A stretch of DNA of 64,000 bases from positions 11,266,001-11,330,000 of the forward strand of contig NC_046676.1 in NCBI RefSeq assembly GCF_003369915.1, written 5' to 3'. The notes beneath the pieces were generated by a model. That model made no database searches. It saw nothing but the letters and a program-made list of their open reading frames with translations, and had not been told where the DNA came from. The DNA is from Drosophila miranda. Lineage: Eukaryota; Arthropoda; Insecta; Diptera; Drosophilidae. Made by a program: the position numbers and the translations under genes. Shown piece by piece: positions 1 to 13,060 of this stretch; position 1 is the stretch's first letter, and every line of letters starts with the position of its first letter.

Positions 1-3000
1 ATACTCGTCGTGGCTTGTGGCCTTATGCAACACCCATAATATCCTCCCACTGCCTCTGGACTGTGCAATAAGAAGAGCAGCCAGATTCTACTTTTTGCTG
101 GAACACCGATAGCAGATTGCTGCCTTTTACCCATGGCCTTTGCGCAATCAACTGCGTTGGATGTCGGATGGCGAATGATGGCTGTAAAAGCCCCGTCACG
201 CCCACCTGCTGTTCAGCTCATATCCTTTTGAGAGTGTTCAGGGCTTTTTGCATTCGATGTGGGAAGGTGCATGTTGATTGAATTTAACGTGAAATTCTTA
301 TGTCCGTCAAAGGAAGCAATAAAATGTGTGTATCTTTTCCACGGAAAGCGGACACACTCAGATATGTCAATAATTGTACATAAAGAAACGAAACAAAATA
401 CTTTGTAAAGAGAGACTGACGTCGGTCATGCATTTCGAGAGGTGAATGTAAAATCGAAGCAATTGGAACAGGATTACAAGGCATATCCTCTCGGTAGTTG
501 CCAGGCTTTCAAAAATATTTCCATGACAAAAAAAGTGAGGTAATTGGCTCCATCCCCCATCTCATCCGCCAACTGGAAGCGGCTGTTGCTCGGGGGTAGT
601 TTACTGTTCAGGCTGCTCATTTGTCCGTGTCCTGGCAGATAACCGGGGGATAGGCATCAGCACAAAGCAACCGCCAGCAGCAGGACCAGCAGAACTAAAT
701 CATTCGATAAGATTATGCACACAATCTCGTGCCAACAGCAGTGTCCTGTCCATGTCCCCAGACATTTCTATGCAAATTTATATATGTACTTTGTCGGGGC
801 TGTTTTTATTAAATTCCTCATGGTCGGGTCCCTGCAATGCCTTGCCTAATGACCCTCAAAACTGGGCTAATGAGTCAATAAGCCAATTTATCCTACAAGC
901 CATGAGATACGGTATACGGGACTGGGACTCTGCTTCTGCCTCAAAGTTGTTATGGCACTTAATTACTTTAATATGACATTTTGTGTGTGGTTTGTTATGT
1001 CAGGATACAAACGTTGGGGTGTGTTGAGGCATGCAACGGGGACTGGGCCACTGTGCCACTGTGCCACTGGTCGTTTACACACGAGCCTGTATTCGGCCTG
1101 TCGCTTGCTTGGATAGGCTTTTTGACAGTGGCCATGACCAGGACAGGTGCATGGGCACATCCGAATGCATTTCAAATGTCAATTAGCTTGGCAATTAATT
1201 TTGAGTGTACCTATGATGGCAAACGAAAACACACATGTTACGTCTTTGTCCTCTAAACAGATCTGTCTATCCTAGAAAAGGAAGACGGTGTACTCTTAGA
1301 AATGTACTTATTGTACACATATTGAGCATCGGCTGGGGTGGCAGTGGCACATAATGTCAGGGATCATTTATCAAATATCCTTTGTGTCTGCCAGGGCAAA
1401 CATTAATCTAAGCGGCATGTAAGTAGCCTCCCGAGTGGGTTCAGACATCAGTTCGTGCACTTCTCTGTCCTTGAGTAGGGTGGAACTACAAGAACATCCC
1501 TCGAAGCCATTGAAAATGGCTCTGTCACAATATATTTTCTGTTAAGTAAGATTGCTCCTGCTCCTGCTGATGCTCCTGCTCTTGCTGTTGCTCCTCTGAC
1601 TCATCCTATGCTCTTGAATGCCCCAAAATTGTTTCCATTTCGGGGTTTGGTCTTTAGTTTCAAGGACGCGCCCTCACAGCCTTCTAGTCACTTCCCACCA
1701 ATGCTTGGCGGCAGACTGCTCTCATTTTTCACACATTACACATACGCCGTGTGCGCCGCTTCGTTGTTGTGCCTTCTGTCGTTTGTCGTAAGCGTTCGAT
1801 TTGCTTGAACAAACGTGACAATCTTAACGCTAAATTACTTGAATTTTAAAATATCATGTGGCCAATATTTGGCGATGCCCGAAGACTAATGGGGAAACAA
1901 AGGCACCGCACACAATAGAATGAAAACAGTATTGATTCAATGGCTAATTACGAGCTGCACTTGTTTCCAGAGAATAATATGGAATTTTATAGTGACTTCA
2001 TGTGGGATTTCCACTGCCCCAGGAGCTCGTATTCTGTACACCCTTTTGGATTTCCTCGAAGCCGTGTACAAATATTGAATATCCTGTCCCATCTGTCGAA
2101 TCTCCACGGGGCTGTGCCATGAATACTAATTAGGGAGGGAGTCCGTTTACAGCGGAGAGCTTAAAATGGATTTCCCGGAAAGTGCTGCATAATAAAGCTA
2201 ATCAGCCGTCAAGTCGAGTAGTCGCATTGAGTCCCTGAGCCCAGGTAACAGGGCGAAATTTGAATTTGAGTGGGAGTCCTGCGAATGCGTCGCATTTCGA
2301 GCTGACAACTGAACATAAAGTACTTAACCGATGGAAATCAGCTTAGTAAGCTGAGCTTACAGTTTTTAGCACTCCAACCGACACTGCAGCAAATCTGGCA
2401 GTGGCATTCACTCCACTCTGGCATGGGCTCTGGATATGTGCAGCGCCAGCTTGTATAGTGCCAGAAAGCCAGTCATCGTTGCATGGTATACCTGTCCGTT
2501 TGTTTGTTTGTGCAGCTGATGTTCCCCAAAAAAGTTCTGCGGCGCCTCGTTGCACAAAAAGAACAAAGTCATTGCCAGTTAGGCAACTTCCACTCCCATT
2601 CGCATTCCCTCTGGTCTGGACCCGAAGCCCGCAGAGATTTATGAAATCGAAAAAGTTACGACACTCGAACCAAGGTAAACGTGTAATTTTGCAACATTTG
2701 GGGGTCGAACCTTTTGGGGAAAATGCTGGAATGGCATACCCGGTAGTAGCAGGAGGAGAAAATCCATACTCCATTTCTACTGTCATTTTGAAATGCGATT
2801 GTTCCTGCCTGCCACAGCACTATAACAATACGAAATTTCTCAATGGATTCCTTCGACTCATGCATCTTAATGGCTTCGCCACTGGAATTCTGTTTAAAAG
2901 AGTTCCCCGACTGTTCAGCAATTCAAATCAACTGCCAGAAGAGGCTAGAGGGCAACAATGACTGGAGTGAGCTGCAGTTTGATTTATGCGCTCTGCACTT

Positions 3001-6000
3001 TTTGACAAAGTGTTTGCCATTCGACGACTGTCCCACTCGACCAAGTCTGCCAGTCCTGCAGTCAGCCCTGAGTGACAGTCAGAGTCAGTCAAGTGAAAGA
3101 AAGACAGATAGAGAGGCAGCTACTTCCGCCTTGTGACACTGTCCCATCTGCTGCTCCTGGACTTCCATTGAAGCAGCTACGTGCATTCGAAATGGCTCTG
3201 GGTATATGGCCATATCCATATCCCTCTGTGCCTTGGCTTCCGAGTGAAATTTTTTGCTTGAATTATGTTGTGTGCACAACAAATACTAAGAGCACACTGC
3301 ATCACTTGCCTCCACCTATAAGTGGAAATCTTGAGGTCTTATGTTGGCAACACGAGTACATTAAGCTGCCATTCGCCCACCGACTATTTGTGAATTTTTT
3401 CTGCCTTTGACAAGTGAGTTTTCCGGATTTAACAAAGGAAATCTTCCGGGAAAAGCTAAAGTAACAGAAAACTTATTGCACCCTCTGTGGGCGCAGAGTG
3501 CCTGGTGAAAACTGTTTTAAAGGGGATATATGTAAATATTTATGTAGACACTCTGCCGTCCATCAGTAATGGTGAGAGGAATCATTACTGAAACTTTAAT
3601 GCAGTGCTTCCGGCCGTAATGATTAATGAAAATGAATAGTTAAATTTGTAAAAAATTGTCGGCCAAAGTGGGCACTAATTACGCTTATTATGGCCGTCCG
3701 ATAGCGCTGGATAATTTCCCCCCAGACATTCGGGGAAAACTCATTTCGGACCAGCATAAAAAATACATTGAAAATAAAAGCAACGCGAGTGTAAAAATAA
3801 ACCCGTACAGGCATCTCAGGGTTTAAACTGGAGCGAAGGAAAAACATGCCACGCGTCGAGAGTTTTCCCAGAGAGTTTCTTTGTTTGCCAACATGACCCA
3901 CTTTCTCGCTCTCTTTCTCTCCCTCTATATATACATATGTATATTTTTTCAAAACTCTCCTCTCTTCTTCTCCCTAAAAACTTTATATTTGCAAAATTTT
4001 CTTGCAGTTCTTTTTGTTTATTTTCACTGCCTGTTGTTTTTCCTGTTTACGAGCAGCTGCCTCTCATTAGAATGTAAACGAAAAGGGCTTACCGAAAGAT
4101 AAATTCGCAGAGAAAATCTCGATTTCCCATGTGAAGGTGTATTCCCCAACTTCATAAGACACGGGATCAAGGAATCAGTATCAAATCAAGTCCTAGTTTC
4201 CACCCAACTGATTAGCTTTGATCGGGGTCAGTCGCTCGATTGAGATGGCTAGGATCTCCGATGATAAATGAATGGAAAAGATTGAGTCATCGCTGGAGTG
4301 GCCCTCAAGCTCAACCAGGCACAGATTACAGATTTAGCCAAGCATATTGTTTGCTACCAAAGATGACAAACGGAATTCCAATCGAAAATCGAGTGCGATG
4401 AAAATGTTTGATGTGCAAATCCTCAGAGATTTCTCCCCAAATTCTCAATCTCCATCTCTTTGGTTTCCAGTAGAGACCAACGAGAGGGGGATACTGTCAG
4501 AGATGTTCCCTTTTTTCATTTACAAATTGTGTGCGAAAATTTGTGGCACGCATTTGGTCTGACTTGCCCCAAATGGACTCGAATGTGTGGCATCCTGACT
4601 GGCTTTCTGCCCCCATTCTGCCCTAAACGATGAGCATTTAGTTCCACATCAACGGCAGCTTTCAGACAGCTGTAAAATATTTGAGGCAATCACCGAAGCC
4701 ATAATAGAGAGTGGTTTTCCTTTCTTTTCTTATATGGCGTGCGAGAGATGGAGGGAAAATTGTCTGCAATTTCCGCTTGTATATTAAAAATGTGGCAAGC
4801 AAATTGAAATATTCCTCGGCTTACCTAGGCTCTCTCTCTCTCTCCACATACTCGACTCGGATCTCCAACTTCTGTGAGCCATAAATCTTGGCCTAAGCCA
4901 GAGCTGGAGCTCGTGGACTCATGTGCCCGGGACTCCTTTCCCTTAATGGCCGAGCAAAATGTATTTATCTAAAATTATCCCCGAACAAAGTATGTTCTTT
5001 GTCAACGCAAAGCTGCTTTCGAAATTTATGCCATCGCCGCACAAAAATAGAATGCAAACACTCGAAATTGAGTTTTAATAACAGAGGAGCCAGCAAATAC
5101 AATATGAAAAGGGAATCAAATGAAATATTTAATGAGACATTAATACGCAGTAATCTCGTTTGTAATTAGAAGCGGGTCCCGGTCGACTCTCTGTAATTTC
5201 TGTATTATTTGTAGTCCAAATACAGCGTTATGCAGTGGTTGGTTGTGGCTGGGTCTGGGGTTTGTGGTTCTACTTCAGTCTGTTGCTCATATTTGAATAT
5301 ATATTGAATTTTATGTGGCTCTCATTTAAAATTCAAATCAATAACAAAATCTGCAGAGCTAATCAATATTTTCAACGGAGAGCATGGGAAAGAAAGCAAT
5401 AAGCAACGATAGAACAAAGAAGGGAATACCCCCCCACTCACAGCTTCAAACTTTTAGTGCAGTTCCACAGCTGCGTCCAGCAGGCGTATACGCAATATTG
5501 TCTCTTAATGCTCCTGCACAACCCCATATGCCACTGCCATGCACCACCTTCTAATCAACGAGGCAAACAGTCTATGCAACCGATAAACAATCCTCATAAT
5601 GAAGACCGCAGTACCCCCAACGGAGATACTCGTAGTTAGCACTCAAGGATTGGAACCCGAACTCGAACCGGACGCAGACACGCACCGAAGCGGACGTGGG
5701 AAGATGGCTGCCACTGACACGGACAAACCAACTCGATTGCCGCAACAATTAAATGAATTGCCATCACAGAACACACAGAGAAAGGTACAAAATCCCATTT
5801 TTCTGAATGTGAACGTCTCTATCGTACTTAATCTATTGCACAATTGTGGAAATCTCTTTTGCAACTGTTCTCCAGGTAGTTCATCTTCATGTCCGAATCG
5901 GAATAACAAATTAGACAGCGAATGTAAGGGAGGGCGGACGTGAGGGGATGTCCGGCATTCAAGCAACTCATAAAATATTTATGAACTATGTGCACTGTGG

Positions 6001-9000
6001 ACGATGGGCCAGATGACCGAGCAACCCTTTGATATGCAAAGGGAGTGGAAGGCGGCATTCCCGGCAGCCGAGAATTTAATTTGTTTAATGCCACCAGGGG
6101 ATTTAATGCTATGAATGAAACAAACGAATGCCATTTAATATCTGTTGACCTAATTTATTCAAATATGTGTGTCGCCTGCTGTGCAGTCCTCTACTTTGCA
6201 TGTGCAACGGGTCAACAGCTTGGACGCTTCGTTTCAATCTGTGTCAAGTGGCGCACTGGACGACAACACCACAACAGCATCCTGCCCCATCCATGAGTGA
6301 TGGGTGTGCACATTTCGACTATTTAACGCACATAAATTTCCATTATCCAAGGCTAAGTTGTGGTCATTGTTGGGGCACGTACCCGCTTAACACTTTTATC
6401 TTCATTTGCCGAGTGAAAGGCGTCAAAAGGGAATGAACTGATTCTCAGATAAACGAGAGGATACGCTTCTGCAAGGGTGTTTATAGTTTCGGCTCTTTAG
6501 ATTTCCCTTCGTTGTATTCAGATCTATCTCTAATCGCATTACGTTAGTGTCAGAGTCCAATGTGTTGATTGCCTAAACAGGCAGCCACTCAGGCAAACAA
6601 AGTCATAAGCAATTGCCTCAAGTTCCATTTCATGCCCCAAAATGATGACACCCGAAATTCCAACTCATGGCAATTATATTGGCCCCGAGAGGCGGGCCCC
6701 GATTAAGCCAGTGACAGTTCTCCACACAATGGTGGGATACGAGTGTTCCTGCCACCTGGCCTTCTGCCCGCTGGGTGCTTTGCACATTTCCCAAATTAAC
6801 CTGCCCCGAAACCCACTCACGCACACACAGCGCCAGGCGGGGCCGTTAGTTTAAGCGGGCTGCGTGTTTGACAACCATCCTGCATATGTGTGTGGCAGTG
6901 TGGAAACCATTTCTATTGCCTTTCCATGGAGGAGAGACACAAACACACAGACACAGAAGGACAAACCGTCTGTGATTGTCACGTTTCGACAGTCAAAACA
7001 TCCGCTGTGAGTGGCATACGCAAAATACAAGGCCAATACAAAAGGCAAAAACATATCAAATACTCCTAAATACGAATATCCTGGAGAAGCAATGACTTCA
7101 TTTGGATAGATTTCGCACACATGTATGTATGTACCTCCCAGATCCAAAAGATTCTATTGAAATCTGTTTACATACTTTGGACAATCGAATGGGGATTCTC
7201 GTATCTGTTCGGATGGCCGTTATTTCTGTTGTTCTGCTGCAATAAAATTCAATTGCCGTCTGCCATATGTCTAATTATAGTTCATCCGCACCGATGGCCC
7301 GAAGCAGAAAATAACAGAACCAACACGCAATCGGTTTTGTTAGGTTTGCTGCATCGGGGCATGTAAAACTCAATTATGGTAGACTTTTGTGGCATATTAG
7401 AGTGCAAAAACCGCAGTGCTCTTGGTCGATTGCATTTGGATACGCCCCCCTCACGTGTGTCTGTCGCTGCCTCAAAACGACTGCTCCATGTGGGTCTGGT
7501 AGCTGGCTCTGATGTTGTCGCTGGCAGCAACTTGGCGGCCATAATGTGTGGCCACTAACGTCAAAGCGATGCCAGCCCGAACACCGACACAGGAGCACCG
7601 AACATCTTTTCAGCTAGTGTTCTGTGGCTTCTTCCAGTGACTGCCGTTGACTTGGCTACCATTTTGCGGTTTCTACTTGTACTTGGAACGGCAGTGCCAC
7701 CACCAAACAAGCCATAGCTGATAATGATGATGATGGCTGAACATTTGCCAAATCAATTTAGGACATGCGGGCTGTCCTTCCTCCCTGTGGTGTGCGTGGA
7801 CGTTGGCATAAAATATCTCAAAAGGAAATTGGCTTTAAAGTGTTTTTAACAGCGGCTCTAAGCAACTTTAGGGCGTAACTTAACCGTTTAAAGTTGAAAA
7901 CTGCGGAATATATTGAATGCCACAAACGTTACGAATTCCGTTGCCTATCTTCAGGCGTCTCATGCCTCAAGTGTCCACAAATGTTGGTCTCTGTTTGTCT
8001 TTGTCAACTTTCATGACACCCAGAACTCATTACCCCTGCCTTGGGCATTGTGAGGTCACAGCTGCCACCACCAGTCCCTTCTGAATGTTTGTGCATCCCC
8101 ATTTGATTATTTGCATGCTGCGCGGCGTTGGCCAAATAACCGATGACGACCGATGGGGGGATCGAACGGCTATGGCCATACAATCCCGGTGAACAAATAT
8201 TTGTGCTACAAAAAAAAGTACAGTCCAATAGAGTCCGCGAATAGGACCCGCTATTGATTTCATTTAAAAACACACTCGGGGAAATCTGCAACGGACATTC
8301 AAGCCATGAAAACGGAAACATATATGTATGTATGTATGTAGGTATGAGAGCAGCATTGAGAACTCGCCAGGCAGTGGCACTAATAAATTTATAACAAATG
8401 ACATTGGCCAGCCTAATAAATGTGGACCTATTAGTCCGAGGCTCCAGGCAGTGGCGAGTCGAGCCAATTGAACGCACACACAATCCACAAGCATATACGT
8501 GTGGGTAAAGAGGGATAATGTAGCAGGACAACGATGTGAACATGAAATATTATTGCCCGGAGAGCGAAAGTAGCAGAGGAGAGGTACAAATAGTTTGATT
8601 TACTGGCGCTGCAGCAGCAAAAACGAGGAGAGCCAGAGCGCCCAAGGACATGCATGGCCCAGGGCTGTCATCCGGGTGCTGATAACAACGACTCTCCGAT
8701 CAATTATGGTTCCATGTATGGTTCCTGTGGTTTCTGCTGCTGGTGGCTTGTAAACAAGTCCGGAACGTGCCCTTAATTATTTTCAATCAAATAACCAAGA
8801 ATATAGGATAAATCAGTGGAACATATGTATAAATTACCGCCCTGTCAGGCAGCTATGGCAGATATCTCTCTTTAACCATCTCTCTGCGTTGCGATTGACT
8901 TTTCGTGCCTTTAAGGAGAGTCTTTTCCAATGTTAATGACACAAGAATGTTTGCCAGGGAGGAGAATTTTACAGCTGCAGTAAATGTTCCATTAAAGCGA

Positions 9001-9246
9001 CATATTACGCACTGCACATGTTCGGAACTTACGCACGAGCGATTCCGTTTAATGATGTGACAATGAAATTCAGCAAAAATCATATGGGCCATAAAATCAC
9101 ACATAAACCGTGTAGTTAAGGGCTTTTAGAGCTACTAAAGCCATAGCAGCCATCATCCATTATCCCCATACAATGTAAACAGAAATCGGGCTGATTAAGC
9201 AGACAAAAACTGATAATATACTCATATATTAAGTATATTTACTGCA
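1..9246. other. Intergenic or distal regulatory DNA, no gene supported
   Basis: No reading frame here shows a recognisable domain, a convincing ATG context and splice signals together. The longest open frames (for example 2401-2961 plus, with no ATG at its start, and 8004-8543 minus) have shifting, low-information composition and look like chance. The tract is AT-rich with small simple repeats: a CT run near 4841 and TATG repeats near 8322-8340. It may hold enhancers for flanking genes or be intron of a gene outside the window; the sequence alone does not decide this. Confidence 0.6.
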
Positions 9247-9252
9247 TTTATT
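9247..9252 (-). terminator. Poly(A) signal for the CG17385-like gene
   Basis: On the minus strand this reads AATAAA, 187 bases past the stop codon of the zinc-finger gene at 9439-10388. It is the first canonical signal downstream, so a 3' UTR of about 0.2 kb is expected. Confidence 0.55.
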
Positions 9253-9438
9253 GCTGTATTTCAGTGGAGAACTAGGTTGGTTTGGCCAGCATATGGTATA
9301 TAGTATGAATAATTCATGCAATGGTTTTTACAATTTTCCAGACGCGTTTTCATTGCTATTTGTATGTGTAGGTGTAGGTGTGGCTCTGTGTGTGGTTGTT
9401 TCTGTAATTATGACCGTGTGTCTATCATTATCGCAACT

Positions 9439-10388
9439 CTAATGTGTAGTCTCGATTATGATCTCGTGCGTGTCCAGGTCGGGCACCGCAAACTTCATGG
9501 GCAAATAGTCATCGGGATGCATGTGGGACATTTGATTGACCTCTAGTGCGGCCCGCTCATTATCCTCATTGCATTTGCTCTCGTGCTTCTCGTAGTCAAT
9601 GAACGTATCGAAAATAGCTCGACAAACCATGCACTCAAAGAAACTCCTGAAAGAGGGAAATACATTAGTACTTGGGAGTAGGATGGTCGTAGATTCCTTA
9701 CGGTTTCTGCTCCGCTTCGAGACGTTCCCTCGCCAGGGCCGCCGCCGCTCGAATCGACGCAGGCACATCGACGTCCACGCCCTCCTTGATGTGCGACTGA
9801 AGGTGACGCTTGAAGTTTGAGAGCTGGGTGAACCCCTTTTCACAGTAATTGCACTGGTAGGGCTTGGCGTTGAGGTGTCCGAGCTTGTGCTTCTTAAGGT
9901 TCACGAGCTGGGAGAAGTAGCGCCCACACCGCTGACATCGGAACGGCTTCTCACCGGTGTGTGTCATTTTATGGCGCTTCATGTTGCTCTGCTGCGTGAA
10001 GGACTTGTTGCAGAAGTTGCACGTGAACGGCCGCTCGCCACTGTGGACCGCGAAGTGGCGCTGAAGGTTGACTGCCTGGGCAAACGCCTTCGAGCATATG
10101 TTGCAGACAAACGGCCGCACGTCGTTGTGCACCTTCATATGGCGATCCAGGTTGCCCGAGTTGCAAAAACTCTTTGCACAAAGCTTGCATTCATAGGTAG
10201 TTTTGTTGTGATTATGAACCTCCTGGCGGTGAAGGGTCTGGTCGCGTTTGCTCTTGAACGTCTGTAGTAAGAAATCGTTCGTGAGTTTAGGAAATATACC
10301 AATTCATGAAGATACTTACGCGGTCGCAACGCTTGCAGCTAAACTGATTGACCGCAGTCTCGTCGAATTCAACCTCGATGCCCGCCAT
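9439..10388 (-). CDS. CG17385: C2H2 zinc-finger protein, likely CG17385 orthologue
   Basis: Minus-strand coding exons are 10388-10320, 10261-9702 and 9646-9439, giving 278 residues. All introns have GT...AG borders and the phases agree (0, then 2). The start ATG at 10388 opens MAGIEVEFDE. Six regular C2H2 fingers follow one another; the first spans the exon 1/2 border (CKRC ... HRQEVH) and the last is CNYC ... HLQSH. Linkers of the HSGERPF and HTGEKPF type join the central fingers, as in DNA-binding arrays. After an alanine/arginine-rich stretch there is a seventh, atypical C2HC finger (CMVC ... HESKC) and an acidic tail ending EIIIETTH. No ZAD or BTB domain is visible, so it is presumably a nuclear DNA-binding factor with unknown targets. 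The orthologue name rests on finger order, size and its place beside Sin1 and achilles. It is divergent from Sin1, with 496 bases between the start codons. Confidence 0.88.
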
Positions 10389-10884
10389 TTTAACCCTTGC
10401 TACAACATTGAGGCGATGCAGTTATGTGTACTGAAAAAGTTGAGCATACTGTAATTGCAGTCTGTGCACGAGAACATCGCGAAAACTTACTTTGAAACTA
10501 ATCTGAAATTGTCTAATTTTCGCGTCTGGAAAAAGTCATATGGTGGGCAAGAGTGTGACCACAGCAGCCGAAGAAAATACCGAAAAAATACCACGCCACT
10601 TCTGGATCGAAATCGTTTGTTACTGGACCACTTGTAATGGTTATCTAATGCATAGAAAATTCAGATTTTACATCTAGTTCATTGCGAAATGTTCAATTAT
10701 ATATGGTTTTTGTCATGGACTACTTTGTTTAAGTACAGTGTGGTAGCCGTGACTGCGCTATATAAAAATACCTGCGATAAGTCACTGGTTCACAGTTTGT
10801 GGGACGCGCTAGTGTATTTTGCTCGATGCAGAGATAAATAGAAGTAAAAGTAATTTACAAAAATAAAACCATTTGTCTTCAAAC
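10389..10884. promoter_or_regulatory. Shared divergent promoter region of CG17385-like gene and Sin1
   Basis: Both genes' start codons face away from this 496-base gap, so it must carry both promoters and 5' UTRs unless distant non-coding exons exist. The Sin1 side has a TATA box (see separate entry). No TATA box was seen on the minus-strand side. Confidence 0.7.
10759..10796 (+). promoter_or_regulatory. Sin1 core promoter: TATA box and initiator
   Basis: TATATAAAA lies at 10759-10767, and an initiator-like TTCACAGT at 10789-10796 has its A at 10792. That A is 31 bases from the T of TATAAAA at 10761, the usual spacing in flies. A second initiator-like TCACT has its A at 10784. This predicts a 5' UTR of about 93 bases. 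Confidence 0.5.
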
Positions 10885-12761
10885 ATGGCCACCTACTCAA
10901 ACCAGCATTGGCTGCTGTCCCACATACGCAACTCCTTCATCTCAACCGACGACACCGGGATGTGCGAGACCGTGATGCTGAGCGATGACATGCCAAAGCA
11001 TTATTTGAGAAAATTCAACTCTTCGGCTGGGGTGGAATCTCACAGGCGGAGACCGTTGAAGCCGCCGCTGGCCAGTGCACTACCGGACAGAAATACACGG
11101 CATCCGGATGCGCCAATGCAGGAAGTGGACTTTATGTGCTACCCCGGACTGGACCTGAGCGATGATGAGGTAATATCAAATAATCCAGCGATTGGAGCAG
11201 ACTACGGGGCGTGTGAAATTTGTTTTCGTCTAGATCTGCTTTCGACTGGCCTTAATTAACGAACGTAACTATGCACCTATTTTTAATTAATTAATGAATT
11301 TCTATTTAGGAGGACATGTCGACACACTCGTTCGACATTCAGATGTACCCCGAGGTGGGGGCGCACCGTTTTCGGTCCAACACTGCCCAAAAGCTGGAGA
11401 AACTGGACATTGCCAAGAGGAGGGCGGCGCGCATCAAGAGCATTAACTACAACGAGGAAGTGCAGCCGCCCGACGACAAAGATTTCTTCAAGCGCAAGGA
11501 AATACCAAATATCAAGCCAACCATCCCAAAGGAGAAAAAGGCGAACGATGATGAGCTGTCCGACGAAGGGGTGCAGAGCATGTTGACGGAGCAACTGGCG
11601 AAGAGCCCCAAGCAGACGCAAAACAAGTTCATCGAGTTCGCCCGCTTCGATGGCACCTCTCAGGTGGGCATGCAGACGAAGCGCATCAATGTCTATCTAA
11701 ACATGCTGCCAGAGCCAGACCGCAACTATCCCCTAAAGGTCTGCGTGCTCTCCACTGCCAAGATCCAGGAGGTGATTGGTTTCGTCTGCTATAAGACCTC
11801 CCTGCAGTATCCAGATGTGCCACTGAAATCGTTGCAGCACTATGGCCTCTACATGACCGAGGACAACGACGACATGGAAGACTTCCCGCCTCTAGACAAT
11901 CGCGAGCCTTGCTCAAAGTTTGGATTTTCGCACCTGACTCTCGCAGAGCGGCGTCCCTTGGCGCCCGTCACCAGGGTGGACTACCCCGGACAGCTGGGCA
12001 ACAAATCGATGACCTCCGAGGATGATAAGGCCACTTTGGCCGATGCAGCGTTAAGGGCTCTGAAGAATATCACGTTAAACGGAGGAGCAGCCGATCCAGG
12101 TGAAGGAGCAGTCGGAGGCGAAGAGGGAGACGGAGACGGAGATGACAGTCCGCATGACAATGTCAAGGAGTACGAGAAGCGCTTGCTCAATCACAACGAT
12201 ATGCTGGAGGCACCCATGCATCGCAGCTTCCGCCTAAACATCATCGACAAGCGATTCTTCAAGTCCGACGTCACGTTGGGCATCTCCGGCGAGAGGATCG
12301 AGATCGACCAGTATAAGAATGCCAAGTTCTGGCCGCAGAAAAAGCCCGTTTCCACGCCCATCGATTTGGTGGCCCATTGCGAGATTGTGGAGAGGCGCCA
12401 CCTGAAGGCTCTGCTTCGTATCTGGCTAAAGTCAAATTCCTCCTCTTCCTCCCTGCCTTCCGGCTGCACCTCGGCGCCCATCAATGCCAGCGTGACCACG
12501 CTAAACACGGGCACGGGCAGCAGCAGTGCCGGGATCGCCCACTCCCCAAGCAGTCCGGGAAACTCTTTCGGCTTCTTCATGACCAGCAATATTCGATTTA
12601 AGCACTACGACTTCGACACTGACACCCACACAGCCGAGCAGATCAACAGCAAGCTTAACTGCATCCTGGAGATGCGGTCCAGTGAGCTGCGGCGGGAGTT
12701 CCTGCAGCAGCGTGAGCGCAAACAGGAGCGGCAGCAGGTGAAAAAGCAGCTCAAGTTGTAG
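10885..12761 (+). CDS. Sin1: Sin1, TORC2 subunit (SAPK-interacting protein 1)
   Basis: Exons 10885-11169 and 11310-12761 (phase 0, GT...AG) encode 578 residues. The N-terminus [18 protein letters not shown] is typical of the Sin1/MAPKAP1 family. Residues about 200-305 form the CRIM domain, beginning [10 protein letters not shown], which in this family presents AGC-kinase substrates such as Akt to TORC2. Residues about 398-560 form the C-terminal PH domain (HRSFRLNI, then [14 protein letters not shown]), which binds phosphoinositide. A serine/glycine-rich loop at about 469-522 is inserted into the PH domain. Between CRIM and PH there is only a short, acidic and glycine-rich linker, with no clear Ras-binding domain as in vertebrate Sin1. 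The protein is expected at the plasma membrane and in the cytosol with Tor, rictor and Lst8. The start is the first ATG of the exon, 93 bases after the predicted transcription start. Confidence 0.95.
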
Positions 12762-13060
12762 TATTTATTCCTGTGGCGGCGTCTCCTGCGAGAAAAGCTG
12801 CTCGTGTGCCTAGCAAGCGGGCCTCTGTCTTCGCCAGAGCCACCGCCTCCCCCTTCGACTAAGCCTAAATCCTACGCCTAAGCCTCCGCCTCCGCCTGCG
12901 CCTGCGCCTACTGTTCGATAAGTTGTATTATGTAGTTGCTAACTAAAGATTGTGTTACACATGTTTAAAATAGCCTGTAAGTATTTATTGAACTCACTTA
13001 ACTACGAAAGCCCAATCCCGAATATAAACCCACGCATTAAAGTTCATTCCACGTGTGTTT
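12762..13060 (+). other. Sin1 3' UTR (predicted)
   Basis: After the TAG stop comes a C-rich stretch with imperfect CGCCTN hexamer repeats (about 12860-12913), then AT-rich sequence. The likely poly(A) signal is the variant ATTAAA at 13036-13041; no canonical AATAAA lies nearby, so the exact end is uncertain. Confidence 0.45.

Noticed and set aside
2401..2961. 186-codon plus-strand open frame
   Set aside because: It begins without an ATG, has no domain, and overlaps a 147-codon frame on the other strand; it looks like a stop-poor stretch.
8004..8543. 179-codon minus-strand open frame
   Set aside because: Composition shifts along its length, overlapping frames are also open, and no family is recognisable.
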